Below, piece by piece: positions 1 to 5,715 of a stretch of 5,715 bases of DNA. The DNA comes from Serpentinimonas sp. GTDB taxonomy: Bacteria; Pseudomonadota; Gammaproteobacteria; Burkholderiales; Burkholderiaceae_C. The stretch is from contig JALOSG010000199.1 in the NCBI GenBank assembly GCA_025458665.1, forward strand, positions 1 to 5,715. The letters run 5' to 3'. A program made the translations under genes and the position numbers. The notes beneath the pieces were generated by a model. It was given only the letters and a program-made list of their open reading frames with translations. It made no database searches and was not told the origin of the DNA. Every line of letters starts with the position of its first letter. The stretch's first letter is position 1.

Positions 1-809
1 TCGAACATCTTCTGCACCACGCCGCGCTCGCCCCACAGCACCAGGGTGTCGGCCTCTATGCGCTGTTCCTGCGCACGGCTGGAGCGGTCGTGCTCCAGGT
101 CGATGCCGGCGCTGGCGCGGTAGTCCTCGCAGGCGCTGTGTATGGCTTCGGGGTTGCAGAAGCTGCGCTCGTACTCGGCCAGCGCTTCAGGTTCTGTGTG
201 GCTCAGTCCGCCGCTGCCCCATCCGCCCAGTTTGGCGTGCAGGTAGGCCAGCGCGTTGCCCCCGATCATGGTTTCGGGCAATGGCGCCGGCTGGATCAGG
301 TGGAACCAGTGGTAGTAGGCGCGGGCAAACGCCATGTCGGTGCGCTGGTACATGTCCAGCGTGGGCGCAATGTCTATGACGCAGAGCTTGGCAGTACGGC
401 CGGGGTGGTCCAGGGCAAAGCGGTGGGCTGCGCGGCCGCCGCGGTCGTGGCCGCACACGCCGGCCTGGTCCACGCCCAGGTGGTCCAGCAGGTGCACCAG
501 GTCCTGGGCCATGGCACGCTTGCTGTGCAGGCGGTGCGGGGCAACATCTGCAGGACCAGCCTGCGTGGTGGTTTCGGGCGCGACCCGGGAAGCCCCGTAG
601 CCGCGAAGGTCGGGGAGTATGAGAAAAAAGTCGTTCTTCAACCGCTGCGCCACCCGCTGCCACATGGCGCTGGTCTGCGGGAAGCCGTGCACCAGCATCA
701 GGGCTGGCGCCCCGCGCCGCCCACCCACGCGAGCGAACACGGTGCTGTCCGCTGTCTGGAAGGTGATCGTCTCGAAGCCGTGGAACCAGCCGGAATCGGT
801 CGTGCTCAT
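1..809 (-). CDS. Fluoroacetate/haloacetate dehalogenase-like alpha/beta hydrolase (C-terminus off window)
   Basis: This is a cytosolic alpha/beta hydrolase. Its family hydrolyses the carbon-halogen bond of haloacetates, or related esters and epoxides, through an aspartyl-ester intermediate. The visible 269 residues show the oxyanion-hole motif HGFPQT (41-46), DLRGYGAS (67-74) and the nucleophile elbow GHDRGGR, with D122 as nucleophile. R123 and R126 correspond to the two carboxylate-binding arginines of the Rhodopseudomonas fluoroacetate dehalogenase RPA1163. D146, the H167-W168 pair, W197 and Y230 (in CEDYR) also match the triad acid, halide pocket and substrate residues of that enzyme, aligned from memory. 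The catalytic His lies in the missing C-terminus. The start is well constrained because an in-frame TAA lies four codons upstream (819-821). No Shine-Dalgarno is seen. The -10-like TAAACT (816-821) ends 7 bases before the ATG, so a leaderless start is possible. The gene lies 76 bp downstream of the kinase-like gene on the same strand. Real substrate preference is inferred and could be another halo-acid or an ester. Confidence 0.88.
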   Translation of the reverse strand, partial: MSTTDSGWFHGFETITFQTADSTVFARVGGRRGAPALMLVHGFPQTSAMWQRVAQRLKNDFFLILPDLRGYGASRVAPETTTQAGPADVAPHRLHSKRAMAQDLVHLLDHLGVDQAGVCGHDRGGRAAHRFALDHPGRTAKLCVIDIAPTLDMYQRTDMAFARAYYHWFHLIQPAPLPETMIGGNALAYLHAKLGGWGSGGLSHTEPEALAEYERSFCNPEAIHSACEDYRASAGIDLEHDRSSRAQEQRIEADTLVLWGERGVVQKMF

Positions 810-850
810 GCCCTGAGTTTAGGCGCAATGGGCGGGGCGGGGGGACGGTG

Positions 851-880
851 TGCAGCCGGCGGCGCTGCGCAGCGGCTGCA
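851..880 (-). other. GC-rich inverted repeat between two minus-strand genes
   Basis: An 8-base perfect inverted repeat (TGCAGCCG at 851-858, CGGCTGCA at 873-880) encloses a 14-base GC-rich loop that can itself pair. It sits just past the stop codon of the kinase-like gene and before the hydrolase gene. No T-tract follows on the minus strand, so a classical intrinsic terminator is not supported. It could attenuate transcription or stabilise a 3' end, or be a by-product of high GC content. Confidence 0.3.
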
Positions 881-885
881 GGTGT

Positions 886-2022
886 TCAAACCACCCGCGA
901 GAGCGCAAACATCACGGCAGACCCCAGGGAGGCCTGTATCTCGTTGCGGGGCACCACCGCCGGCACGCCTTCGCCACCCGCAGTAGCCACTGCGCCGGCA
1001 GGGCCAATCTGCACCACCGGCATGTCGCTGCGCAGCTTGGTCAGCTCTTTCTCCAGGTGATCGAACTCGGGGCGCTGCGTGGAACGGTCCAGCACCAGCA
1101 TGTGCACATGCTGGCGCGCCAGCACCGCACGGGCCTGGTCTATGTTGCTGACGTTGCTGGTGGTGATGCCCAGCAGGCGCAGGATGTTGAGCGCCGCGTG
1201 GCGCAGATCGCTGTCGTCGGAGGCAACCATCACGTGGGCGCCCGAGACCGACTGGAAGCTGGAGTCCTCGTGGTCGTGTTCGCCGGGAGCCTTGGGCACG
1301 TTCTCGGGTGGGCGCACCACCGTGCGCCGGAACAGCGCCGTGAGTTCCACGCCGTCCACCGGGGCGGTGCGTTGAATTTCAATGCCGCCGTCGGTGGCGG
1401 CCAGCTGCCTGAGCAGCAGCCACTGCAGGCTGTCCTGCATCACAGCGGCCTCATCGGGCATCACACTGGCGTGGGCCTTCATCCAGAGACGGGCGCGCGG
1501 CGGGTCTTCCACCACGTCCAGCCGCAGGTCGATGCGGCTGCCGAAGGCCGTGCACCACTCCAGCATGGCCTGCGCCAGGCCAAAGCCCAGGGCGGGGTCG
1601 ATCAGCACATCGACAGGTTTGAGTTTGCGCCGCAGCGTGATGCCCATGAGCGTGAGCTGGCTGCGGCTTTCCTGCAACACGCATTCCAGCAGGTAGGCCA
1701 CATCGGTTTTCTCGTGCGACTGGCGCGCTTGTCCGCCCTGGAACCGGACGATCTGCTGCGCATTCATGCTGCAGCGCTTCAAGCGTTCTGCGGGAACCGA
1801 CAAGACCTTGTACTCGGCCGGTGAGATGCGGCCCTTTGCCACCAGCAAATCCAGGCCGCGCAACAGCAGGCCCACCGACTCGACCGACTGGTCGGTCACG
1901 GCCTGCACCAGCTCGGGCCAGTGCTCGGCCATGCGCCACGGGCTGGGCGCAGCACCGGCTGCAGCGCCATCGCTGGCAAAGGGTTCGGCAGACTGGCTGT
2001 GGCTGAAGGTGGGCTTGTGCAT
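886..2022 (-). CDS. Degenerate histidine kinase-like protein with C-terminal pseudo-receiver domain
   Basis: I do not recognise a named gene. The 378-residue product has no signal peptide or membrane segment. After a low-complexity N-terminus (about 1-30), residues 35-95 look like the two helices of a histidine-kinase dimerisation domain. The H-box position appears to be D44, with no phospho-acceptor histidine. Residues 107-236 follow the layout of a kinase ATPase domain: an IDPALGFGLAQAMLEW stretch lies where the N box is expected, and LLLRQLAATDGG resembles the G2 tail. The N-box asparagine and the glycine-rich ATP-lid motifs are missing. Residues 261-378 resemble a receiver: an acidic cluster D269/D270/D272 and D312 in MLVLDRS, but R359 where the conserved lysine is expected. 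It may act as a phosphotransfer or binding scaffold rather than a kinase; that is inference. The ATG at 2022 is preferred. The frame stays open to 2172, but that extension would read across the hemB promoter and start. No clear Shine-Dalgarno is visible. It is transcribed divergently from hemB. Confidence 0.75.
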   Translation of the reverse strand: MHKPTFSHSQSAEPFASDGAAAGAAPSPWRMAEHWPELVQAVTDQSVESVGLLLRGLDLLVAKGRISPAEYKVLSVPAERLKRCSMNAQQIVRFQGGQARQSHEKTDVAYLLECVLQESRSQLTLMGITLRRKLKPVDVLIDPALGFGLAQAMLEWCTAFGSRIDLRLDVVEDPPRARLWMKAHASVMPDEAAVMQDSLQWLLLRQLAATDGGIEIQRTAPVDGVELTALFRRTVVRPPENVPKAPGEHDHEDSSFQSVSGAHVMVASDDSDLRHAALNILRLLGITTSNVSNIDQARAVLARQHVHMLVLDRSTQRPEFDHLEKELTKLRSDMPVVQIGPAGAVATAGGEGVPAVVPRNEIQASLGSAVMFALSRVV

Positions 2023-2116
2023 GGGGGTCAGGCGATGGACGAGGTCACGACCAACGGTGTTCAAGTGTACTTGCGCCACGCGCCAGCGCCAGTGCCCAAT
2101 AGGGCTACGGCCCCAT

Positions 2117-2146
2117 TTGCTGCCCGGTGGGCGCATTTGCCACAAT
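2117..2146 (+). promoter_or_regulatory. Putative sigma70 promoter for hemB, extended -10, possibly leaderless
   Basis: A TTGCTG hexamer (2117-2122) is separated by 18 bases from CACAAT (2141-2146), which matches TATAAT at four of six positions. A TG dinucleotide one base before it (2138-2139) gives an extended -10. With usual spacing the start of transcription falls at about 2153-2154, on or next to the A of the hemB ATG. No Shine-Dalgarno lies between the -10 and the ATG. This placement is seen in the sequence; promoter activity is inferred. Confidence 0.5.
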
Positions 2147-2153
2147 ACACCCC

Positions 2154-3170
2154 ATGAAGCCGAATTTCGCACCCTCCACCCTGCCCGCTCCTTACCCGCT
2201 GTCGCGCCCCCGCCGCCTGCGCCGCGACGCCTACACCCGGGCTCTGGTGCGGGAGCACACCCTGAAGCCCGCCGACCTGATTTACCCGGTGTTCGTGCTC
2301 GACGGGCAGAACCGGCGCGAGACCGTGGCCTCCATGCCCGGCGTGGAGCGGCTGAGCCTGGACCTGCTGCTGCCGGTGGCGCAGGAGTGCGTAGACCTGG
2401 GCATTCCCTACATGGCGCTGTTCCCGGTCATAGACCAGGCCCTGAAAACCCCCGATGGCCGCGAGTCCTGCAACCCCACCGGCCTGGTGCCGCGCGTGGT
2501 GGCCGAACTCAAGGCGCGCGTGCCGGGCCTCGGCATCATGACCGACGTGGCGCTGGACCCTTACACCAGCCACGGGCAGGACGGCTTGCTCGATGAGCAC
2601 AACTACATCATGAACGACCCCACGGTGGAGGTGCTGGTGCGCCAGGCGCTGGCGCAGGCCACGGCGGGCGTGGACATTGTGGCGCCCAGCGACATGATGG
2701 ATGGCCGCATTGGCGCCATCCGCCAGGGCCTGGAAGGCGCGGGCTTTGTGCACACGCGCATCATGGCCTACAGCGCCAAGTACGCCAGCGCCTTCTACGG
2801 CCCTTTCCGGGACGCCGTGGGCAGCGCGGCCAACCTGGGCAAGGCCGACAAGAAGGTCTACCAGATGGACCCGGGCAACACCAACGAGGCGCTGCGCGAG
2901 GTGGCGCTCGATCTGGCCGAAGGCGCCGACATGGTCATGGTCAAGCCCGGCATGCCCTACCTCGATGTGGTGCGCCGGGTGAAGGACGAGTTCGGTGTGC
3001 CCACCTTCGCCTACCAGGTGAGCGGCGAATACGCCATGCTGAAAGCGGCGGCACAGAACGGCTGGCTCGATCACGACATGGTCATGCACGAAAGCCTGCT
3101 GGCCTTCAAGCGCGCCGGGGCCGACGGCATCCTCACCTACTTCGCGCGCGAAGTGGCGCGCCAGCTATGA
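2154..3170 (+). CDS. hemB: Delta-aminolevulinic acid dehydratase (porphobilinogen synthase)
   Basis: This cytosolic enzyme condenses two 5-aminolevulinates into porphobilinogen, the first common pyrrole of heme, siroheme and cobalamin synthesis. The 338-residue product is full length for bacterial HemB (about 320-340). The N-terminal arm SRPRRLRRDAYTR (17-29) and DLIYPVFV (41-48) are typical. Both Schiff-base lysines are present: K209 in YSAKY and K264 in MVKPGMP. The active-site metal segment 131-144 carries D131, A133, D135 and D143 in place of the three zinc cysteines. It is therefore the aspartate-rich type known from Pseudomonas HemB, which does not use active-site zinc and relies on magnesium. 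The ATG at 2154 is chosen. A GTG at 2127 would add nine residues (beginning MGAFATIHP) but lies upstream of the probable -10 box. It is the first gene of a cluster; its TGA overlaps the next ATG by 4 bases. Confidence 0.97.
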   Translation: MKPNFAPSTLPAPYPLSRPRRLRRDAYTRALVREHTLKPADLIYPVFVLDGQNRRETVASMPGVERLSLDLLLPVAQECVDLGIPYMALFPVIDQALKTPDGRESCNPTGLVPRVVAELKARVPGLGIMTDVALDPYTSHGQDGLLDEHNYIMNDPTVEVLVRQALAQATAGVDIVAPSDMMDGRIGAIRQGLEGAGFVHTRIMAYSAKYASAFYGPFRDAVGSAANLGKADKKVYQMDPGNTNEALREVALDLAEGADMVMVKPGMPYLDVVRRVKDEFGVPTFAYQVSGEYAMLKAAAQNGWLDHDMVMHESLLAFKRAGADGILTYFAREVARQL

Positions 3171-3571
3171 AGCACCTGCAACCCCGGCAGGCCTGGGAGT
3201 GGTACCAGGAGCAGGTGGCGGCGCAGGCCGATCCGCTGTTCGTCGATGTGCGCATGGAGATCGAGTCGCTCTACGTGGGCCGCCCGCCCGGCGTGGTGAA
3301 CATTCCCTGGTACGAATACCCCGACCTGCAGGCCGATGCCGCCCGCTTTGCCACCATGGTGGAGCAGGAGGCCGAGCGCAAGGACCGCCCGGTGCTGCTC
3401 ATTTGCCGCAGCGGCAAGCGCACCCTGGAGGCCGGCAACGCGCTGGAGGCCGCCGGCTTCACCCAGGTGGCGCATGTGGTGCACGGCTTCGAGGGCGACC
3501 TCGATGAAAACTTCCACCGCTCCACCCTGAACGGCTGGCGCCACAGCGGACTGCCCTGGGAGCAGATGTGA
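3167..3571 (+). CDS. Single-domain rhodanese-like sulfurtransferase
   Basis: Single-domain rhodaneses carry a persulfide on a catalytic cysteine and pass sulfur to thiols, cyanide or partner proteins; the physiological acceptor here is unknown. The 134-residue product shows the fold's landmarks in order: FVDVRMEIE (25-33) with D27 and R29, PGVVNIPWYEYP (41-52), and the active-site loop CRSGKRT (80-86), with C80 as the expected persulfide cysteine and R85 closing the loop. The domain ends with HVVHGFEGDLDE and a GLPWEQM tail. There is no signal peptide, so it should be cytoplasmic, and the length is usual for a lone domain. Its ATG overlaps the hemB stop (ATGA), and its own TGA overlaps the recQ GTG (GTGA), so it is probably translated by coupling within one message. 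A role linked to heme or Fe-S metabolism would be a guess from position only. Confidence 0.95.
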   Translation: MKHLQPRQAWEWYQEQVAAQADPLFVDVRMEIESLYVGRPPGVVNIPWYEYPDLQADAARFATMVEQEAERKDRPVLLICRSGKRTLEAGNALEAAGFTQVAHVVHGFEGDLDENFHRSTLNGWRHSGLPWEQM

Positions 3572-4341
3572 GCGAAGCGGGCCTGCTGCCAGCCCGCCCC
3601 ACCCACGCGCCGTCCGCCACCGACACGGCGCAGGCCTGCCTCGATGTGCTGCGCGACGTGTTCGGCTACAGCCAGTTCCGCGGGCCGCAGCAGGCCATCG
3701 TGGAGCACGTGAGTGCGGGCGGCGATGCGCTGGTGCTCATGCCCACGGGTGGCGGCAAGTCTCTGTGCTTCCAGGTGCCCGCCATCGTGCGCCAGCGGGT
3801 GCTGGGGCAGGTCACCATCGTCGTCTCGCCGCTCATTGCGCTCATGCACGACCAGGTGGGCGCGCTGCTGGAGGCCGGTGTGCCCGCCGCCTGCCTGAAC
3901 TCCAGCCTGGACGCCGAGCAGACCGCCGACGTGGAGCGCCGCCTGCTGCGCGGCGAGATCACGCTGCTGTACGCCGCGCCCGAGCGCCTGACCACCCCGC
4001 GCTTCATGGCGCAACTGCAGTCTCTGTACGAGCGTGGCCGGCTGGGGCTGTTTGCCATCGATGAAGCGCATTGCGTGAGCCAGTGGGGCCACGATTTCCG
4101 GCCCGATTACCGCGGGCTGGCCGCGCTGCACGAGCGCTTCCCCGGTGTACCGCGCGTGGCCCTCACCGCCACCGCCGATGCCCTGACCCGCGAAGACATC
4201 GTGCACCACCTGCAGCTGCAGGACGCGCGCCACTTTGTGAGCAGCTTCGACCGGCCCAACATCCGCTACCTGATTGTGGAGAAGAAGGACGCGCTGCAGC
4301 AGTTGCTGCGCTTCATCGAGCGCGAGCACAGCGCCCCGGCA

Positions 4342-4359
4342 GGCACGTCAGGCACTTCA
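4342..4359 (+). repeat. Imperfect 9-bp tandem repeat inside recQ
   Basis: GGCACGTCA and GGCACTTCA lie head to tail and encode GTSGTS (RecQ residues 259-264). They belong to a Gly/Ser/Ala-rich insert (about 255-277) between motifs III and IV. The insert is probably a flexible surface loop. The TCA serine codons are unusual for this GC-rich gene, consistent with recent local duplication. Confidence 0.6.
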
Positions 4360-4662
4360 GGCGCCGGCGCACACGGCGGCATCGTGCACGACTCGGGCGT
4401 GGTGTATTGCCAGTCGCGGCGCAAGGTGGAAGATGTGGCCGCCCAGCTGGCCGATGCCGGGCTGCGCGCATTGCCCTACCACGCCGGCCTGGACAGCGCC
4501 GTGCGCCAGCGCCACCAGGACCGCTTCCTGCGCGAGGAAGGCATCATCATGGTGGCCACCATTGCCTTTGGCATGGGCATAGACAAGCCCGATGTGCGCT
4601 TTGTGGCCCACCTGGACATGCCCAAGAACATCGAGGGCTACTACCAGGAAACCGGCCGCGCG

Positions 4663-4683
4663 GGCCGCGAGGCGACGAATTCA
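4663..4683 (+). other. Deletion/frameshift junction in recQ
   Basis: Frame one reads GRE through the codon at 4669-4671. The homologous continuation GDEFKQVLRDK starts at 4671 in the -1 frame. Restoring the reading frame needs a missing length of 3n+1 bases. RecQ proteins recalled from related bacteria have about 27 extra residues here, which gives roughly 82 bp. There is no XXXYYYZ slippery heptamer at the junction, so programmed frameshifting is unlikely. Confidence 0.8.
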
Positions 4684-5456
4684 AGCAGGTGCTGCGCGAC
4701 AAGCTCGATGCGCTGCTGGCGCTGGCCGAAGCCACCGACTGCCGCCGCGTGCGCCTGCTGGCTTACTTTGGCGAACAGTCCGGGCCGTGCGGCAATTGCG
4801 ACAACTGCCTGCAGCCGCCCCAGACCTGGGACGCCACCGAGGCGGCGCGCAAGCTGCTGTCCTGCATTTACCGGGTGCAGCAGAGCAGCGGTACGGCGTT
4901 CGGTGCCGGCCACCTGATCGACATCCTGCGCGGCAAGCGTACCGAGAAGGTGGAGCAGCACGGTCACCACAGCCTGAGCACCTTCGGCATAGGCGCCGAG
5001 CTGGGCGAGCCCGAATGGCGTTCCCTGCTGCGCCAGCTGGTGGCGCGCGAGGCGGTGTGGGTGGACAGCGAGCACTACAACACGCTGCGCCTGGGCGAGC
5101 CTGCCCGCCATATCCTGAAGGGCGACGGCGAAGTGCGCCTGCGCGTGCCGGCTGCGCCCAAGGCGGGCAAGGGCAGCCGAAGCGGTGCGCGGGGCCAGCG
5201 CGTGGTGGCCAGCGAGGCCACGCTCACGCTGTCTGCGCGCGAAACACTGGCCGCCCTGAAGGCCTGGCGCGCCGAGGTGGCGCGCGCCCACAACCGCCCG
5301 GCCTACGTGATTTTTCACGACGCCACGCTGCGCGCCATTGCCGAGCAGCAACCCGCCAGCCTGGACGAGCTGCAAGGCCTGCCGGGCCTGGGGCAGGCCA
5401 AGCTGCAGGCCTACGGCGAAGAGGTGCTGCGCATTGTGAAGGCCGGGCGCCACTGA

Positions 5457-5468
5457 AGCGCATGCGCT
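5457..5468. repeat. Perfect 12-bp palindrome just after recQ
   Basis: AGCGCATGCGCT begins at the base after the recQ TGA, in the 40-bp gap between two convergent genes. As a hairpin its stem would be short (about four pairs around CATG), and no T-tract follows on either side. It may contribute to transcription ending for the two converging genes, but it could equally be a chance palindrome. Confidence 0.35.
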
Positions 5469-5484
5469 GAAGCTGCGCCGGTGA

Positions 5485-5504
5485 GTTCAGGCCGGTTCAG
5501 GCCG
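5485..5504. repeat. 10-bp tandem repeat spanning the stop codon of the AAA+ gene
   Basis: Two exact copies of GTTCAGGCCG lie head to tail, followed by a partial third copy beginning at 5505. The stop codon of the minus-strand gene (5497-5499) lies within the second copy. Copy-number change here would move the stop, because 10 is not a multiple of three. Confidence 0.7.
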
Positions 5505-5715
5505 GTTCCGGTCCCTGCCTGCTGCCTGCCTCCACAAAGCCACTGAAGCCAGTGAACCCCATGGGCCGGTGCTCGCGCACTTCGGGCTTGAGCCGATGCT
5601 CCGATTCCAGCTCCTCCAGGAAAGCTTCGGGGCTGAGCGTTTCCTGCAGGATGTCGCACTGGCGCTTCACCGCGGCGAAGTCGCCCAGGCACAGCGCATC
5701 GAGCCCGCGCAGACG
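5497..5715 (-). CDS. C-terminal fragment of a probable AAA+ ATPase (N-terminus off window)
   Basis: Only the last 72 residues are visible; the gene enters from the right edge. The fragment begins RLRGLDALCLGDFAAVKRQ, then an acidic helix (SPEAFLEELESEHRLKPE, about 28-45) and RPMGF (50-54). The LxxGDFAAVxRQ pattern followed by a short lysine-containing helix and a terminal PMGF/PIGF is, from memory, typical of the C-terminal lid of stand-alone proteobacterial AAA+ ATP-binding proteins. No Walker motif is within view, so the assignment rests on that tail alone. The last 18 residues (TGFSGFVEAGSRQGPEPA) look like low-complexity sequence added after the usual PMGF end, and local DNA repeats overlap this stretch. 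The gene is convergent with recQ, with 40 bp between the stops. Its partner protein or substrate cannot be judged. Confidence 0.65.
   Translation of the reverse strand, partial: RLRGLDALCLGDFAAVKRQCDILQETLSPEAFLEELESEHRLKPEVREHRPMGFTGFSGFVEAGSRQGPEPA

Larger units (their letters stand above)
3568..5456 (+). pseudogene. recQ: ATP-dependent DNA helicase RecQ, disrupted by an internal deletion and frame change
   Basis: RecQ is a 3'-5' superfamily 2 helicase used in recombination and fork repair. The first frame (3568 to 4671) encodes the complete motif series. It has motif 0 FRGPQQ (37-42), Walker A PTGGGKS (59-65), Ia VSPLIALMHDQV (86-97) and DEAH (165-168). Next come the aromatic loop SQWGHDF (171-177), III ALTATA (198-203), V FGMGIDKPDVR (334-344) and VI QETGRAGRE (360-368). 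Read on, this frame turns to nonsense and stops at 4917. The -1 frame, from 4671 to 5456, encodes the zinc site (cysteine codons at 4740, 4788, 4797 and 4806), the winged helix and an HRDC domain ending GLPGLGQAKLQAYGEEVL. About 27 residues usually found after motif VI are absent. The GTG start overlaps the rhodanese stop and has GGGAG (3558-3562) five bases upstream. The fragment alone would lack the zinc, winged-helix and HRDC domains. Either a real recent mutation or an assembly error could explain this. Confidence 0.9.

Noticed and set aside
90..986. Long plus-strand open frame (298 codons) opposite the dehalogenase gene
   Set aside because: It is antisense to a protein with a recognisable active site, its translation is low-complexity Ala/Gly/Val/Arg/His sequence without motifs, and it runs through the gap between two real genes. 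It is a by-product of high GC content.
850..1824. Plus-strand open frame (324 codons) opposite the kinase-like gene
   Set aside because: The translation is rich in His, Gln and Ala with no domain pattern, while the minus-strand reading gives coherent helices and a receiver-like C-terminus.
2094..2105. GCCC-AATA-GGGC dyad upstream of the hemB promoter
   Set aside because: The stem is only four pairs, so it is expected by chance in this base composition.
2127..2153. GTG start giving HemB nine more residues
   Set aside because: It has no Shine-Dalgarno, the added residues do not resemble HemB N-termini, and the likely -10 box lies inside this stretch.
2061..3089. Minus-strand open frame (342 codons) antisense to hemB
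   Set aside because: HemB is certain on the plus strand; the antisense product is His/Val/Gly-rich sequence typical of the mirror of GC-rich codons.
3271..4329. Minus-strand open frame (352 codons) antisense to the rhodanese and recQ
   Set aside because: It spans two real genes on the other strand and has no recognisable motif or start signal.
4663..4683. Programmed -1 ribosomal frameshift joining the two recQ frames
   Set aside because: There is no slippery heptamer, and a simple shift would still lack about 27 residues of the RecA2 core, so a deletion or assembly error explains the junction better.
4641..5453. Minus-strand open frame (270 codons) antisense to the recQ C-terminal region
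   Set aside because: The plus strand encodes the zinc cysteines and HRDC domain; the mirror frame has no motif.
1..5715. Search for tRNA or rRNA genes, insertion sequences, CRISPR repeats, prophage or defence genes
   Set aside because: Nothing resembling these was seen; nearly all of the window is taken up by the genes listed.

Overview
This is a GC-rich, densely coded chromosomal segment. It most resembles a betaproteobacterium of the Burkholderiales, probably Comamonadaceae (the Acidovorax/Alicycliphilus/Diaphorobacter type). That placement is inferred from the metal-site type of HemB, the RecQ sequence style, the very high GC at third codon positions and the gene style. It was not tested by any search.

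The left part is coded on the minus strand. Positions 1-809 hold a fluoroacetate/haloacetate dehalogenase-like alpha/beta hydrolase whose C-terminus lies beyond the left edge. Upstream of it, at 886-2022, is a cytoplasmic protein that looks like a degenerate histidine kinase core fused to a degenerate receiver domain. A 131-bp divergent intergenic region (2023-2153) follows. It carries a plausible extended -10 promoter for the rightward genes, placed so close to the hemB ATG that the message may be leaderless.

The right part is coded mainly on the plus strand and forms a tightly packed cluster: hemB (porphobilinogen synthase), a single-domain rhodanese and recQ. Each junction overlaps by 4 bases (ATGA, then GTGA), which suggests one transcript with coupled translation. 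The three products do not form one pathway (heme synthesis, sulfur transfer, DNA repair). The cluster looks like a housekeeping operon rather than a dedicated system.

The most notable feature is that recQ is broken. Its helicase motifs through motif VI are intact in one frame. The zinc-binding, winged-helix and HRDC regions are intact in another. At the junction near 4671 about 27 codons (about 80 bp) expected from RecQ homologues are missing. This is either a recent internal deletion or an assembly artefact. After recQ, a convergent minus-strand gene enters from the right edge. Only the C-terminal 72 residues of a probable AAA+ ATPase are visible.

I found no RNA genes, insertion sequences, CRISPR arrays or phage genes, and no convincing new defence or metabolic system. 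The window is mostly ordinary core chromosome, with a few second-look items listed in the findings.
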